Positions 1-8,115 are shown, counted from the stretch's first letter. The stretch is 58,780 nucleotides of DNA from Gemmatimonadota bacterium (GCA_012960225.1 DUBS01000015.1:81729-140508); one strand, 5' to 3'. The notes: generated by a model not told the origin, from the letters alone. Program-made: numbers and translations.

Positions 1-71
1 GCTAGCCTACCTGCTGCGTAGTCGGGAATTAGCTCCCGAATCCATTCGCACTTTGTTCTGTTCATTCCATT
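1..71. repeat. 71-bp exact direct repeat, copy A (at window edge)
   Basis: Bases 1-71 are identical to bases 214-284. On the minus strand the repeat covers the end of the sigma gene, the anti-sigma start codon and its first 23 codons. It begins exactly at base 1 of the window. Confidence 0.95.
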
Positions 72-278
72 GCGTACTGCCGTCTTAATCTTGTCCGCCA
101 AACCTTCTGGCTCCATCGCTCGACTCGAGAATACGAGATGCGCGAGGTCGAGTTCGTCACGGCACTCATTACAACCCGTGAAATGAAGGTCGGACAATTC
201 TATTTTGTCGTCAGCTAGCCTACCTGCTGCGTAGTCGGGAATTAGCTCCCGAATCCATTCGCACTTTGTTCTGTTCAT
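1..278 (-). CDS. Zinc-finger anti-sigma factor, N-terminal part (cut by window edge)
   Basis: Not in any long open frame because the window ends inside it. The ATG at 278-276 overlaps the sigma stop codon (ATGA), the usual translational coupling of an ECF sigma factor with its anti-sigma. The first 39 residues carry Cys6 and then His32-x3-Cys36-x2-Cys39, the zinc-binding anti-sigma (ZAS) pattern, so the product should bind and hold the sigma factor encoded just upstream. Odd feature: residues 72 onward restart with exactly the same sequence as residues 1-23, because the first 71 bases of the gene recur 213 bp (71 codons) further on, in frame. This is either a real internal duplication or an assembly fault at a contig end. 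Function is inferred from the motif and the position. Confidence 0.7.
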   Translation of the reverse strand, partial: MNRTKCEWIRELIPDYAAGRLADDKIELSDLHFTGCNECRDELDLAHLVFSSRAMEPEGLADKIKTAVRNGMNRTKCEWIRELIPDYAAGRL

Positions 279-284
279 TCCATT
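214..284. repeat. 71-bp exact direct repeat, copy B
   Basis: Second copy of bases 1-71, at a 213-bp period, so the anti-sigma reading frame is kept. The sequence diverges immediately outside the 71 bp on the 3' (plus-strand) side. Confidence 0.95.
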
Positions 285-832
285 AAGTCCCTCAGGCGCC
301 GAATACCATGAAAGTAATTCACTCTTGCAGCGCTTTCACTAGATCCGATCATTTCTCCCACTTCTCTAAAACTCAGTCCCTCATCTACCCTAAATGCTAT
401 GGCGAGCCTCTGCTTCTCGGGTAACTGCTCCATCATCATCCTTGCTCGGGCAGCTTCTGAAGCAATCACCGCCCTTTCATCTGGTCCTTTGGCTTCGGAG
501 TGCACCGGTCCCAACATATCTATGGACATCTCTTTTCGCCGCCCTATTCGCCTTATCACACCTCGCGCTTCGTTAGCTGCTATAGTGAGGATCCACGTCC
601 GAAACGATGCTTCTCCCCGAAATCCTGCTATCGCTCGAAACCCTTTAATAAAAGTATCCTGGGCCACATCCTGAGCAGCGCCTTCGTCACTCAATATCGA
701 GAGCGCTACTCGATATACTGCTGCATGGTGGCGTTTGACCAAGACGTCTAAGGCTGAGTCGTCTCCAGCCTTACCCCGTTCTACGAATTCCTCGTCAGCA
801 GGAACCGCTAAGGACCGTTCATGATCATTCAC
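275..832 (-). CDS. ECF-type RNA polymerase sigma factor
   Basis: Alternative sigma factor that directs RNA polymerase to a small regulon, probably released when the anti-sigma encoded immediately downstream lets go. Region 2 is visible in the AQDVAQDTFIKGFRAI stretch followed by FRGEASFRTWILTIAANEA, and region 4 in LPEKQRLAIAFRVDEGLSF and the helix-turn-helix at the C-terminus. The open frame runs up to 907, but its first 25 codons are a diverged copy of the protein's own C-terminus. I prefer the GTG at 832-830, which has GAGGG about 9 bases upstream and gives a 185-residue product of normal ECF length. Family is clear; the start is uncertain. Confidence 0.85.
   Translation of the reverse strand: MNDHERSLAVPADEEFVERGKAGDDSALDVLVKRHHAAVYRVALSILSDEGAAQDVAQDTFIKGFRAIAGFRGEASFRTWILTIAANEARGVIRRIGRRKEMSIDMLGPVHSEAKGPDERAVIASEAARARMMMEQLPEKQRLAIAFRVDEGLSFREVGEMIGSSESAARVNYFHGIRRLRDLME
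284..352 (-). repeat. Sigma C-terminal segment, original copy
   Basis: Codes for the last helix of sigma region 4 (from MIGSSESAARVNYFHG to the end). It also carries the GAGGG that serves as ribosome binding site of the anti-sigma gene. A diverged copy lies at 838-907. Confidence 0.8.
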
Positions 833-837
833 CGATA

Positions 838-907
838 ATTCCCTCAAGCGCCGAATACCATCAAGGTAATTCACTCTCGCCGCAGCGCCTTCCATAGATC
901 CGATCAT
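838..907 (-). repeat. Diverged duplicate of the sigma gene's 3' end
   Basis: Reads MIGSMEGAAARVNYLDG and on to LREL, clearly related to the sigma C-terminus at 284-352 in both bases and residues. It sits directly ahead of the sigma gene and in frame with it. It is probably a relic of a second sigma copy whose tail now supplies the GAGGG ribosome binding site for the remaining gene. Confidence 0.75.
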
Positions 908-983
908 TGAAAATCAGATGCACCGGAGACAAGAAACGTTAAAGCTCGCCTTGTGCCCGAACCGAGTTTGAGAGCGGGTCTCT

Positions 984-1283
984 TCAGTCTGCCAGTTCGT
1001 CTAGCTGTGCAACACGAGCGCGTAGATGCCTTGAAGGTTTGAACACAGGCACCGAGCGAGACGGGACCTCAACTGGGTCACCGGTACGTGGGTTTCGAGC
1101 CATCCGTGTCTTTCTTTTGCGCACCTTGAAGGTGCCAAACCCACGGATCTCAATATTATCTCCCTTGCTGAGCGCCAGCTTCACTGCGTTGAGGAAGCCG
1201 TCCACAACCATAGCAGAATCCTTCTTTGTAATCCCGGGACCGATCGCGTCGGTCACCTGCTCGACCAGGTCTGCCTTAGTCAT
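984..1283 (-). CDS. HU/IHF-family DNA-binding protein
   Basis: Small dimeric nucleoid protein that bends DNA. The 99-residue product starts MTKADLVEQV, has the beta-arm with the RNPRTGDP motif whose proline intercalates between base pairs, and ends in the usual FKPS-type helix. Length and motif fit HU or IHF; subtype cannot be settled from one sequence. The open frame extends 11 codons upstream, but the ATG at 1283-1281 has GGAGGGACC directly ahead of it and matches the normal family start. It stands between carA and the sigma gene on the same strand, with gaps of about 120 and 75 bases, so it may have its own promoter. Confidence 0.9.
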   Translation of the reverse strand: MTKADLVEQVTDAIGPGITKKDSAMVVDGFLNAVKLALSKGDNIEIRGFGTFKVRKRKTRMARNPRTGDPVEVPSRSVPVFKPSRHLRARVAQLDELAD

Positions 1284-1405
1284 GGTCCCTCCGCAGGAAC
1301 GTCTCTTTAGAGTCATCAGTCCCTGGCTTCTTAGCTAGGGGGCAGAGACTGTAACAAGGCAAAATCGAGGCCGCAAGGTGATGAGAGTTGTTGTGACAGA
1401 GCGAC

Positions 1406-2584
1406 TTAACAGCCTCTCCGTTCTTCCATCAAGTTGAGAAAGGTATCGAAAAGATAACGACTGTCGTGGGGGCCTGGAGCAGCCTCCGGGTGATACTGGA
1501 CTGATAGCACTGGTAAGGTTCGATGTTCTACTCCCTCAACTGTTCCATCGTAGAGATTAACATGGGTAAGCCGAAGACCGGGCGCTCCAGGTATTTCATC
1601 TCCTACACCACTCCGGACTGCGAAGCCGTGATTCTGAGAGGTGATCTCGACTGTCTGCTGTTCAAGAAACTTTACTGGGTGATTAGCGCCGTGGTGCCCG
1701 AACGGAAGCTTGAAGGTGCTCGCCCCAAATGCACGACAGATCAGTTGATGACCTAAGCAGATACCAAAAACTGGTATGTCTGCTTCAGCAAGTCCGAGAA
1801 TCGCAGCCTCTGCCTTCTCTACGGCTGCTGGGTCACCCGGGCCATTCGATACAAATAGTCCGTCCGGAGGATCCGAGAGAATCTCCTCTGCCGGTGTATC
1901 AGCAGGGATCACTGTCACGCGGCAACCCCGTTCAGAAAGAAGTTTTGGAGAATGAGCCTTTACACCAAAGTCGTACGCTACCACGTGGAAACGCTCGTCA
2001 CCGACTGCGGAAATCTCGTAGGGCTCCGAGGTTGAGACTCCACATGCCAAATCGAGTCCTTCCATATGAGGATGGTCTTGGATTCTACCCATCACCTTCT
2101 CTACTGGCATATCGGCTAGCGCTATCGCTCCTCGCATGGCGCCCTGTGACCTTATGTGGCGAGTGAGGGCTCGGGTATCCAAATCAGAGATACCTGTTAT
2201 ACCGTGACGACGAAGATATTCATCCAGTCCTTCCTGTGACCTCCATGAAGAGTGGACCCTGGACGCTTCACGGACGATGAAGCCAGCAACTTGAGGCATC
2301 GGTGATTCCCGGTCCTCTGCGTTGACTCCATAGTTTCCAATCAGAGGGTAGGTCATCGTCACGAGTTGGCCAGTGTACGACGGGTCAGTAAGAACCTCCT
2401 GATACCCACTCATGCAGGTATTGAATACTACCTCACCAAGAGCAAGCGCTTCGGCACCAAGAAGGTTGCCATCAAAGCGTCGTCCATCTTCTAGAAGCAG
2501 ATATGCAGTGCGGATCAGAAAACACTCACTTGTTTGCCTGTGTGGTTGCTGTGCCAAAACTAGCGACCACCGATATCGGGTCAA
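1406..2584 (-). CDS. carA: Carbamoyl-phosphate synthase small (glutaminase) subunit
   Basis: Hydrolyses glutamine and passes ammonia to the large subunit for carbamoyl phosphate, used in pyrimidine and arginine synthesis. The N-terminal CarA domain (TAYLLLEDGRRFDG onward) is followed by a class I glutamine amidotransferase domain with Cys276 in GICLGHQ and His365/Glu367 in QYHPEAA. The C-terminal PHDSRYLFDTFL is typical. The first about 23 codons, from a TTG at 2584, look unlike CarA; the true start may be a non-ATG codon near 2518, since no ATG precedes the conserved part. carB is not in the window. The gene diverges from the RNase H gene, with about 70 bases between them. Confidence 0.93.
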   Translation of the reverse strand: MTRYRWSLVLAQQPHRQTSECFLIRTAYLLLEDGRRFDGNLLGAEALALGEVVFNTCMSGYQEVLTDPSYTGQLVTMTYPLIGNYGVNAEDRESPMPQVAGFIVREASRVHSSWRSQEGLDEYLRRHGITGISDLDTRALTRHIRSQGAMRGAIALADMPVEKVMGRIQDHPHMEGLDLACGVSTSEPYEISAVGDERFHVVAYDFGVKAHSPKLLSERGCRVTVIPADTPAEEILSDPPDGLFVSNGPGDPAAVEKAEAAILGLAEADIPVFGICLGHQLICRAFGASTFKLPFGHHGANHPVKFLEQQTVEITSQNHGFAVRSGVGDEIPGAPGLRLTHVNLYDGTVEGVEHRTLPVLSVQYHPEAAPGPHDSRYLFDTFLNLMEERRGC

Positions 2585-2654
2585 CCAAGCGATCTAGTGC
2601 CCTCCCGGGTATCTTATACCGTAGTTACGTTGAGCTATCGACATAAGTTCGAGA

Positions 2655-3242
2655 GTGAGCATGAGCCCTGATACGATCTTTATCCACGCCGACGAATCTT
2701 GCCTAGGCAATCAGTTTCAAACCCGCGCTAACCCGGGCGGTGCAGCAGGTCTTATGGAAGCCTGGCAAGAAGGGGAGTGGCAGCGTCGGGACTATTGGAT
2801 CTCCGAGTCAGACACTACGAACAACCGGATGGCTCTGCGTAGTGCAATCGAAGGGCTGCGAATGCTGAACCGGCGATGTACAGTACACTTCATCTCTGAT
2901 AGCAGGTACCTCGTAGACGGTATCACGCAATGGTTGCCTAGCTGGAAAAAAAATAATTGGAAACGGAAGCGCGGTGCGATTCTGAACCTGGAACTATGGA
3001 AAGATCTCGACATTGAACTTCAGGGGCACGATGTACGTCCAAAATGGGTTCGTGGTCATGATGGACACCCCGAGAATGAATATGCAAATCACTTGGCTAC
3101 CAGAGCAGCAAAGGATCGAACTGAGTCGGGTGGACTTGTCGAATCAGGATTTCAGGAATGGCTCGACGGGCTGCGCGAGAAGGGCATGTACATGGACTAC
3201 CTAGAATTCGAGAACCCAAAGGAGCGTTTTGGGAAAGATTGA
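2655..3242 (+). CDS. Ribonuclease H family protein (type HI-like)
   Basis: Predicted to cut the RNA strand of RNA-DNA hybrids. The RNase H fold is visible: Asp13 in IHADES, Glu66 in RSAIEGL, Asp82 in SDSRYLVDG and His135 in VRGHDGHPENE match the E. coli catalytic residues D10, E48, D70 and H124. The position of E. coli D134 is asparagine here (Asn145, YANHLA), a change reported to leave considerable activity in the E. coli enzyme. Instead of the usual DGS/NPGPGG start it has a longer loop, and about 40 extra C-terminal residues follow the fold. GTG at 2655 or ATG at 2661 are both possible starts. Confidence 0.85.
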   Translation: MSMSPDTIFIHADESCLGNQFQTRANPGGAAGLMEAWQEGEWQRRDYWISESDTTNNRMALRSAIEGLRMLNRRCTVHFISDSRYLVDGITQWLPSWKKNNWKRKRGAILNLELWKDLDIELQGHDVRPKWVRGHDGHPENEYANHLATRAAKDRTESGGLVESGFQEWLDGLREKGMYMDYLEFENPKERFGKD

Positions 3243-3326
3243 AACCAGCGGTTAGAAGAGTGCTGCTTGGGAGCATCTTCTCCATGCATCACAGTGGCTC
3301 CGAAAAGAACTTCCATAAACGCGAAA

Positions 3327-3359
3327 CGGCCCGGACCGTAGCAAGCTACGACCGGGCCG
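3327..3359. terminator. Strong hairpin, probable bidirectional terminator
   Basis: CGGCCCGG (3327-3334) pairs with CCGGGCCG (3352-3359). Inside, CGTAG pairs with CTACG around a CAAG loop, with a small A-rich bulge between the two stems. On the plus strand it is followed by CTTCTTCTT, so it can end the RNase H transcript; on the minus strand TTTCGCGTTT follows. Confidence 0.75.
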
Positions 3360-3365
3360 CTTCTT

Positions 3366-3720
3366 CTTGAGGAATCCGGCTGCCGCTTCACGCCACGACC
3401 TCCGTTTTCCTACTGCGCTGGTGGGATCCTGGCCTTTGCTTGGATCCGCCCTCGTGTGGGCGGCTAGGCCTCTCTCCCTCCAACCCTCGTGTTGTCGCGC
3501 GGTCCGCGACCGAGAGCGCCCCAGAGCTCTTCAGGGCTTTCGATGAGGGCCAGCGACCTCCCCCATCTGACTTATCGGTCTTCCAAGTTCCGATTCGCCC
3601 GTGTCACCGCTGCACCGTCATGCTCGGCAACTCACCTTTCAGATTCATCAGAGGGATGACCAACGCCATCGTCTTTAATGAGCCGCATCTGAAACGCACG
3701 AGTGATTTAGGGACTATGAG
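3366..3720. ncRNA. Candidate structured RNA, family not recognised
   Basis: GC-rich stretch without a believable reading frame. It holds several short perfect stems: 3446-3463 (CCGCCC/GGGCGG), 3494-3510 (GTCGCG/CGCGAC) and 3574-3594 (ATCGG/CCGAT). A terminator-like hairpin flanks it at 3327-3359. I looked for the universal parts of RNase P RNA, tmRNA and SRP RNA and did not find them. Strand is unknown. A decayed gene remains possible. Confidence 0.3.
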
Positions 3721-3981
3721 AGGAGGACGCAAGGATCGCATCTATAAACAAGTGTATTTTTACCAATGACGTCCTAAGTCACTGTTAATTAATCACTTAC
3801 ATGTCCCGTCAAGTGTTTCTTCGAGGTCTGTTCGGGTGGGCTAGTAAACATATGATTTAGCCGACGCAACTTACTGAGTGACAACGATTTTTGATTTGGA
3901 GATTCGTTGTTTTTAGTTCACTACACACGGCACCGTAGGCGCCGTACTCATGGCTTTTTTTGTTGTGTTAACTACATCAAT

Positions 3982-4632
3982 TTATGAAGAAAATACCTGC
4001 TTGAAGCTCTCTACCATGCACTCTTTGACCTCAGTCATACAAACGGGAGCCTGTAGCTCCCGCTCAAGCGAACTGACTCCGCAATCACGGATACCACACG
4101 GAATAATAGTCTCGAAGAAATCAAGTTTAGTTGAAACATTGAGTGCAATACCGTGGGATGTAATCCAACCAGAGGAGACCCGAACCCCGATAGCTCCAAG
4201 CTTACCAAGTTCTGTAAAGATACCTGTTCCACTCGGATCTCGATTCGCCTGGACCCCGAATGAACACGCGACTTTAATCAACACACTCTCAAGATCCCGT
4301 AGATACCGATGTAGGTCCTTTCTATCTGGCTTAAGATCCATAATAGGATAGACGACAAGTTGTCCGGGACCATGATATGTCACGTCACCTCCCCGCCCAA
4401 CCTCAAAGAGCGCAATTCCTCTTTTCTCGAGTTCGCCCGCATCAAGTAGCACATGCGCATAATCAGAGCTTGAGCCGAGCGTAATGACGTGCGGATGCTC
4501 AAGAAGCAAGATCGTGTCAGGTATAGTCGCTTCTCGCCTCTCGCGGATGAGGTGAGCCTGTAGCTCTAACGCCTCTGAATACTCTATGGTACCTAGCTCG
4601 CGAACAGCAAGAGACCTGTGTGGGGAGTTCAT
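3982..4632 (-). CDS. lipB: Lipoyl(octanoyl) transferase
   Basis: Moves the octanoyl group from acyl carrier protein to the lipoyl domains of 2-oxo acid dehydrogenase E2 subunits, the first step of lipoate assembly. The 216-residue product has the hallmark GRGGDVTYHGPGQLVVYPI, Lys144 in GKLGAIGVRV and Cys179 in IIPCGIRD, the acyl-thioester cysteine of the family. Its ATG overlaps the stop codon of the E2 gene (ATGA), so it is translationally coupled to its own substrate. LipA, which inserts sulphur, is not in the window. Confidence 0.96.
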   Translation of the reverse strand: MNSPHRSLAVRELGTIEYSEALELQAHLIRERREATIPDTILLLEHPHVITLGSSSDYAHVLLDAGELEKRGIALFEVGRGGDVTYHGPGQLVVYPIMDLKPDRKDLHRYLRDLESVLIKVACSFGVQANRDPSGTGIFTELGKLGAIGVRVSSGWITSHGIALNVSTKLDFFETIIPCGIRDCGVSSLERELQAPVCMTEVKECMVESFKQVFSS

Positions 4633-5948
4633 GCGTCTTCGGGAAAGCTTTCCAGCATCTCCTTAAGAGCTGAAAGAAATCTGGCAGCATCCGCCCCATC
4701 AACTATCCGGTGATCATAGCCAAGAGAGAAAAGTGATCGCTTACGGACGGCTACGACGTCCGTCCCAGTCTGCTGGTCCGTCACCACAGCCACACGCTTC
4801 TCAATAGAACCTATTCCTAGGATCGCTGAGGTTCCCTTAGGAATCACCGGTAAGCCAACCACCGTTCCCAGAACACCTGGATTCGTGATCGTAAACGTGG
4901 CTCCCTGAATCTCGTCAGGCATGAGTTTCCGTGCCCTCGCACGTCCCGCTAGATCCACGATCTTGTTCCCAATGCCAATGAGACCAAGATGATCCGCATC
5001 ATGGACTACGGGAACGATGAGGCCCGGATCCAAATCTACTGCCATACCTAGATTCACATTCCCTCTGTAGATGACGTTATTCCCCGATACAACTGAGTTC
5101 ACCATAGGGAAGTCCCGGAGTACACGTGATACGGCCCACGCTACGAAAGAGGTATAGCTCACTCGAGCATTTTGTGCCTCCCACCGACTGCGACTTAAGG
5201 TTCGAATCCGATCGATTACTGAAAAATCAATCTCGATAAAAGAATGCACATGAGGAGCTATCCGTTTCGCGATTACCATATGTTCTGCAGTGAGCCGCCG
5301 CATTTTATCCATGCCTTCAACTTGATCGGCTGGTCGCACCGGATACTCTGGATGTTGTACTTCTTTGTAGAAGGAATCCCACAAACTTGATGGCTCTGAT
5401 GGAATCGGGACGCCGTCTCTAGCACGCGCCGTAGAAATTGTGGGAGAGTCTGCCCCCGTGGCACCAGAAGATTCCATAAACGCCATAATGTCCTGCTTGG
5501 TGACCCTTCCTGCATGCCCACTGCCTACGATGTTGGCAAGATCAATCCCATGTTCCGCTGCGATCTTGCGCACAACCGGGGTAGAGCGTGTCCGTAACCG
5601 CTCTTCCGCACTCTGGCTCACATCTAAGGTCCGAGTCACTACCAGAGATGGTTCTGCTAAATCTGGCTCTAAAGTTTTGTCCGGTGTTGTATCGACTAAC
5701 GCTATCCCTTCTGGATCAATCAAAGCCAGAACTGTACCGACCTCGACCGTCTCTCCTTCTTCAACCCCTACCTCGACCAGTATGCCCGCCGAAGGTGCCG
5801 GGATCTCCGCATCCACTTTATCAGTGGAAATCTCTAAGATTGGCTCATCACGCTCGACTGTATCACCGACCTGCTTCAGCCATTTAGAGACAGTCCCTTC
5901 GGCGATCGACTCACCCATCTGAGGCATAGGAACTTCTATGCGAGCCAC
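4629..5948 (-). CDS. 2-oxo acid dehydrogenase complex, E2 acyltransferase
   Basis: Core subunit that carries acyl groups on a lipoyl arm to coenzyme A. Domains in order: one lipoyl domain with Lys44 in ISTDKVDAE, an acidic/proline-rich linker, a peripheral-subunit-binding domain at about 120-160 (VRKIAAEHGIDLANIVGSG), and the catalytic domain ending in DHRIVDG at 412-418 with His413 and Asp417. With E1 alpha and beta upstream it forms a pyruvate- or branched-chain-type complex; substrate cannot be told from sequence alone. No E3 (dihydrolipoamide dehydrogenase) gene is in the cluster. The ATG at 5948 lies about 50 bases after the E1 beta stop. Confidence 0.94.
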   Translation of the reverse strand: MARIEVPMPQMGESIAEGTVSKWLKQVGDTVERDEPILEISTDKVDAEIPAPSAGILVEVGVEEGETVEVGTVLALIDPEGIALVDTTPDKTLEPDLAEPSLVVTRTLDVSQSAEERLRTRSTPVVRKIAAEHGIDLANIVGSGHAGRVTKQDIMAFMESSGATGADSPTISTARARDGVPIPSEPSSLWDSFYKEVQHPEYPVRPADQVEGMDKMRRLTAEHMVIAKRIAPHVHSFIEIDFSVIDRIRTLSRSRWEAQNARVSYTSFVAWAVSRVLRDFPMVNSVVSGNNVIYRGNVNLGMAVDLDPGLIVPVVHDADHLGLIGIGNKIVDLAGRARARKLMPDEIQGATFTITNPGVLGTVVGLPVIPKGTSAILGIGSIEKRVAVVTDQQTGTDVVAVRKRSLFSLGYDHRIVDGADAARFLSALKEMLESFPEDA

Positions 5949-5998
5949 GCTAGGTTACTCCAGTATGGAGGAGATATACGCGAAATCTCGCGGCATGC

Positions 5999-7024
5999 TC
6001 AGTACGCAGCAAGATATCTCCCAGCCGTAACAATATCCTCAACTTGTGGCAGGAAATAATCTTCCAAAGAGCCAGCATACGGAACAGGAGAATCGATTGC
6101 AGTTACTCTGAGAATCGGTGCATCAAGCCACTCGAATGCTCTCTCGTTCAAGCGAATTGCAATCTCACCCGCTATCCCGCCCGTGCGTGTATCCTCGTGC
6201 ACGATAAGAATCCTTCCAGTGCGCTTCAAACTCTCCACAATCGCGTCTTCATCGAGAGGTAAGAGCGTTCTAAGATCTATGATTTCTACCCCTACACCAT
6301 CCTCTTGGTCAAGCTTTCTTGCAGCCTCGACAGACTTATGGACCATTGCTCCATATGTGACGAGAGTAAGATCAGAGCCCTCCCTGACAGTGCGAGCTTT
6401 ACCAAGTGGTACAACGTAATCTTCGTCCGGCAGTACTTCCCTAAGAGTAGGCGCGCGGTATAGAGCTTTGTGTTCTTCAAAGATGACTGGGTTGTCATCT
6501 CGAATCGCCGCTTTTATGAGACCCTTAGCGTCGTAGGCCGTACTCGGATAGACGATTTTGAACCCCGGCGTGTGGAAGAACGCCATCTCCACATTTTGAG
6601 AATGGAAAGGTCCTCCCCTGTTACCCCCGCCGACAGGCCCCCTTACCACGATCGGCATAGGGCCAGCACCCCTGTATAGTGAGGTAGCAATATAGTTTGT
6701 GAGTACATCATATGCGGGTGAGATGAAGTCCATGAACTGCATCTCTACAACGGGCCGCAAACCCATGTGAGCGGCTCCAGCTGCGGCCCCAGTGAACCCG
6801 CCCTCTGCAATGGGTGTGTCTATTACACGTAGATCTCCAAAATAATCAAGAAAACCACGAGTAACCTTGAATGCACCTCCATAGACGCCGATATCCTCTC
6901 CCATTAAGAAGACGCTATCATCCCGAACCATCTCCTCAAACAACCCCTCACTGACCGCTTCCAGTAGAGTCACGGGCTCCCCACGTGCTGTCTTCTTGAG
7001 GTGCTTGGGAGCAGGATGGTTCAT
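5999..7024 (-). CDS. 2-oxo acid dehydrogenase E1 component, beta subunit
   Basis: Thiamine-diphosphate enzyme half that, with the alpha subunit, decarboxylates the 2-oxo acid and acylates the lipoyl arm of E2. The 341 residues show the transketolase-like pyrimidine domain (VFLMGEDIGVYGGAFKVT, RVIDTPIAEGGFTGAAAGAA, MQFMDFISPAYDVL) and the C-terminal transketolase domain (LVTYGAMVHKSVEAA, IIDLRTLLPLDEDAI). Its start overlaps the E1 alpha stop by 4 bases (ATGA), so a one-to-one heterotetramer is likely made from coupled translation. It could be PdhB or BkdA2; I leave it unnamed. Confidence 0.94.
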   Translation of the reverse strand: MNHPAPKHLKKTARGEPVTLLEAVSEGLFEEMVRDDSVFLMGEDIGVYGGAFKVTRGFLDYFGDLRVIDTPIAEGGFTGAAAGAAHMGLRPVVEMQFMDFISPAYDVLTNYIATSLYRGAGPMPIVVRGPVGGGNRGGPFHSQNVEMAFFHTPGFKIVYPSTAYDAKGLIKAAIRDDNPVIFEEHKALYRAPTLREVLPDEDYVVPLGKARTVREGSDLTLVTYGAMVHKSVEAARKLDQEDGVGVEIIDLRTLLPLDEDAIVESLKRTGRILIVHEDTRTGGIAGEIAIRLNERAFEWLDAPILRVTAIDSPVPYAGSLEDYFLPQVEDIVTAGRYLAAY

Positions 7025-8115
7025 GTATTTAGCTCACTGCTATCTCTTCTATAAGGCCCATCCGTCCGTGTCCACGGGTGCTCGGTTATAGTATCTGTGT
7101 AAACACCTTTCGCGGCCTCCCGGCCATCCGGAACCGGTTCGCCGGTCGCCTGCTCTGCCGCCAACCTGCTCTCCTCTTCTGCGCGTATGCTGATCTTGTG
7201 GAGGACTGATTCTCCTGCCCAACCTTCTTCTAAGATCCTGAGCTTGAACAAATCAATGGGATCACGATCCACCCACAGGGAAAGTTCGTCCGGATCGACG
7301 TAATCCTGAGGATCATGCTGTGCATAACCAAGGCGTCTGTAATACCTCAGTTCTATCATCTGAGTACCTCTTCCTGCCCTTGCGCGCTCCGCCGCCCTGC
7401 TCACGGCTTCATATACCGCTATGACATCAGTCCCATCCACAGATTCTGAACCAATTCCATACCCAGCTGCTTTCTCAGTAAAACTCCGGACTCGAGTATT
7501 CTTGCGTGTGGCTGTTGAAAACGCCCACTGATTAGCCTCAACTATCAGAATCAATGGACAACGCTGAACCGCGGAAAAATTGAGACCTTCATGCCAGGCA
7601 CCCGTTGACGATGCATCATCGCCGCAGAAGACCATGCCGACTCGGGACTCATCTCTAACCTTAAAAGAAAGTGTAATTCCAGCCATGACCTCTAACATGG
7701 TTCCAAGTGGTGAGACCGGACCAATGATTCCCTTTTGAAAATCAACCCAATGGATGTTGGCCTCTTTACCCTCCGTTGGACCGGTCACCCGCCCCATGTA
7801 CTGACGAAAGAAGTCGACTAATTTCCCGCCGAATAGAAACAAGGCTCCGGAAGCTCGTACCGTCGGCGCGAGAAAGTCACCCGTCCCGTCTGTTTGACGA
7901 TTGAGTGCAAAGGCAGCGCCGGCGGCACCAGCTTCTTGCCCGAATGATCGGTAAATTTCTCCGGTCACATGGCCCTGCTTTTGTAACATCTCTAGCCGTT
8001 CTTCAGCTGCTCGCGTGAGTACGAGCGAATGGTACAGTCCAAGGAGCTGAGTCTGATCAAGCCCAGCTATTAGAGAATCAGACATCGGCCGCACAGATAG
8101 CACAGCAGACCCCAC
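7021..8115 (-). CDS. 2-oxo acid dehydrogenase E1 component, alpha subunit
   Basis: Binds the diphosphate of thiamine and carries out 2-oxo acid decarboxylation. Visible are the YRSFGQEAGAAGAAFAL entry motif, the ThDP motif beginning GDDASSTGAWHEGLNFSA and ending NQWAFST, and the HDPQDYVDPDE phosphorylation-loop region. The ThDP motif begins GDD rather than the usual GDG. It follows secG by about 40 bases. The open frame starts at a GTG (8115); the ATG at 8085 (MSDSLIAGL) would also do, and neither has a clear ribosome binding site. Confidence 0.92.
   Translation of the reverse strand: MGSAVLSVRPMSDSLIAGLDQTQLLGLYHSLVLTRAAEERLEMLQKQGHVTGEIYRSFGQEAGAAGAAFALNRQTDGTGDFLAPTVRASGALFLFGGKLVDFFRQYMGRVTGPTEGKEANIHWVDFQKGIIGPVSPLGTMLEVMAGITLSFKVRDESRVGMVFCGDDASSTGAWHEGLNFSAVQRCPLILIVEANQWAFSTATRKNTRVRSFTEKAAGYGIGSESVDGTDVIAVYEAVSRAAERARAGRGTQMIELRYYRRLGYAQHDPQDYVDPDELSLWVDRDPIDLFKLRILEEGWAGESVLHKISIRAEEESRLAAEQATGEPVPDGREAAKGVYTDTITEHPWTRTDGPYRRDSSELNT

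Larger units (their letters stand above)
3243..3981. other. 739-bp gene-free region
   Basis: Lies between the convergent RNase H and lipB genes. Bases 3327-3359 form a strong hairpin. Bases about 3366-3720 are GC-rich with several short perfect stems. Bases 3720-3980 are AT-rich, with a weak CAACGA/TCGTTG stem followed by TTTTT near 3883-3915. No convincing protein gene is present on either strand. Confidence 0.7.

Noticed and set aside
3366-3720. RNase P RNA, tmRNA, SRP RNA or lysine riboswitch
   Set aside because: A GAGGAATCCGG stretch and a CTGAAAGGTGAGTTGCCGAGC-like piece recall parts of known RNAs, but the other universal elements are missing and no gene lies downstream for a riboswitch.
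3440-3769. 109-codon open frame on the plus strand in the gene-free region
   Set aside because: Composition is unlike the neighbouring proteins, no ribosome binding site or family resemblance, and the DNA is dominated by inverted repeats; it is better explained as non-coding.
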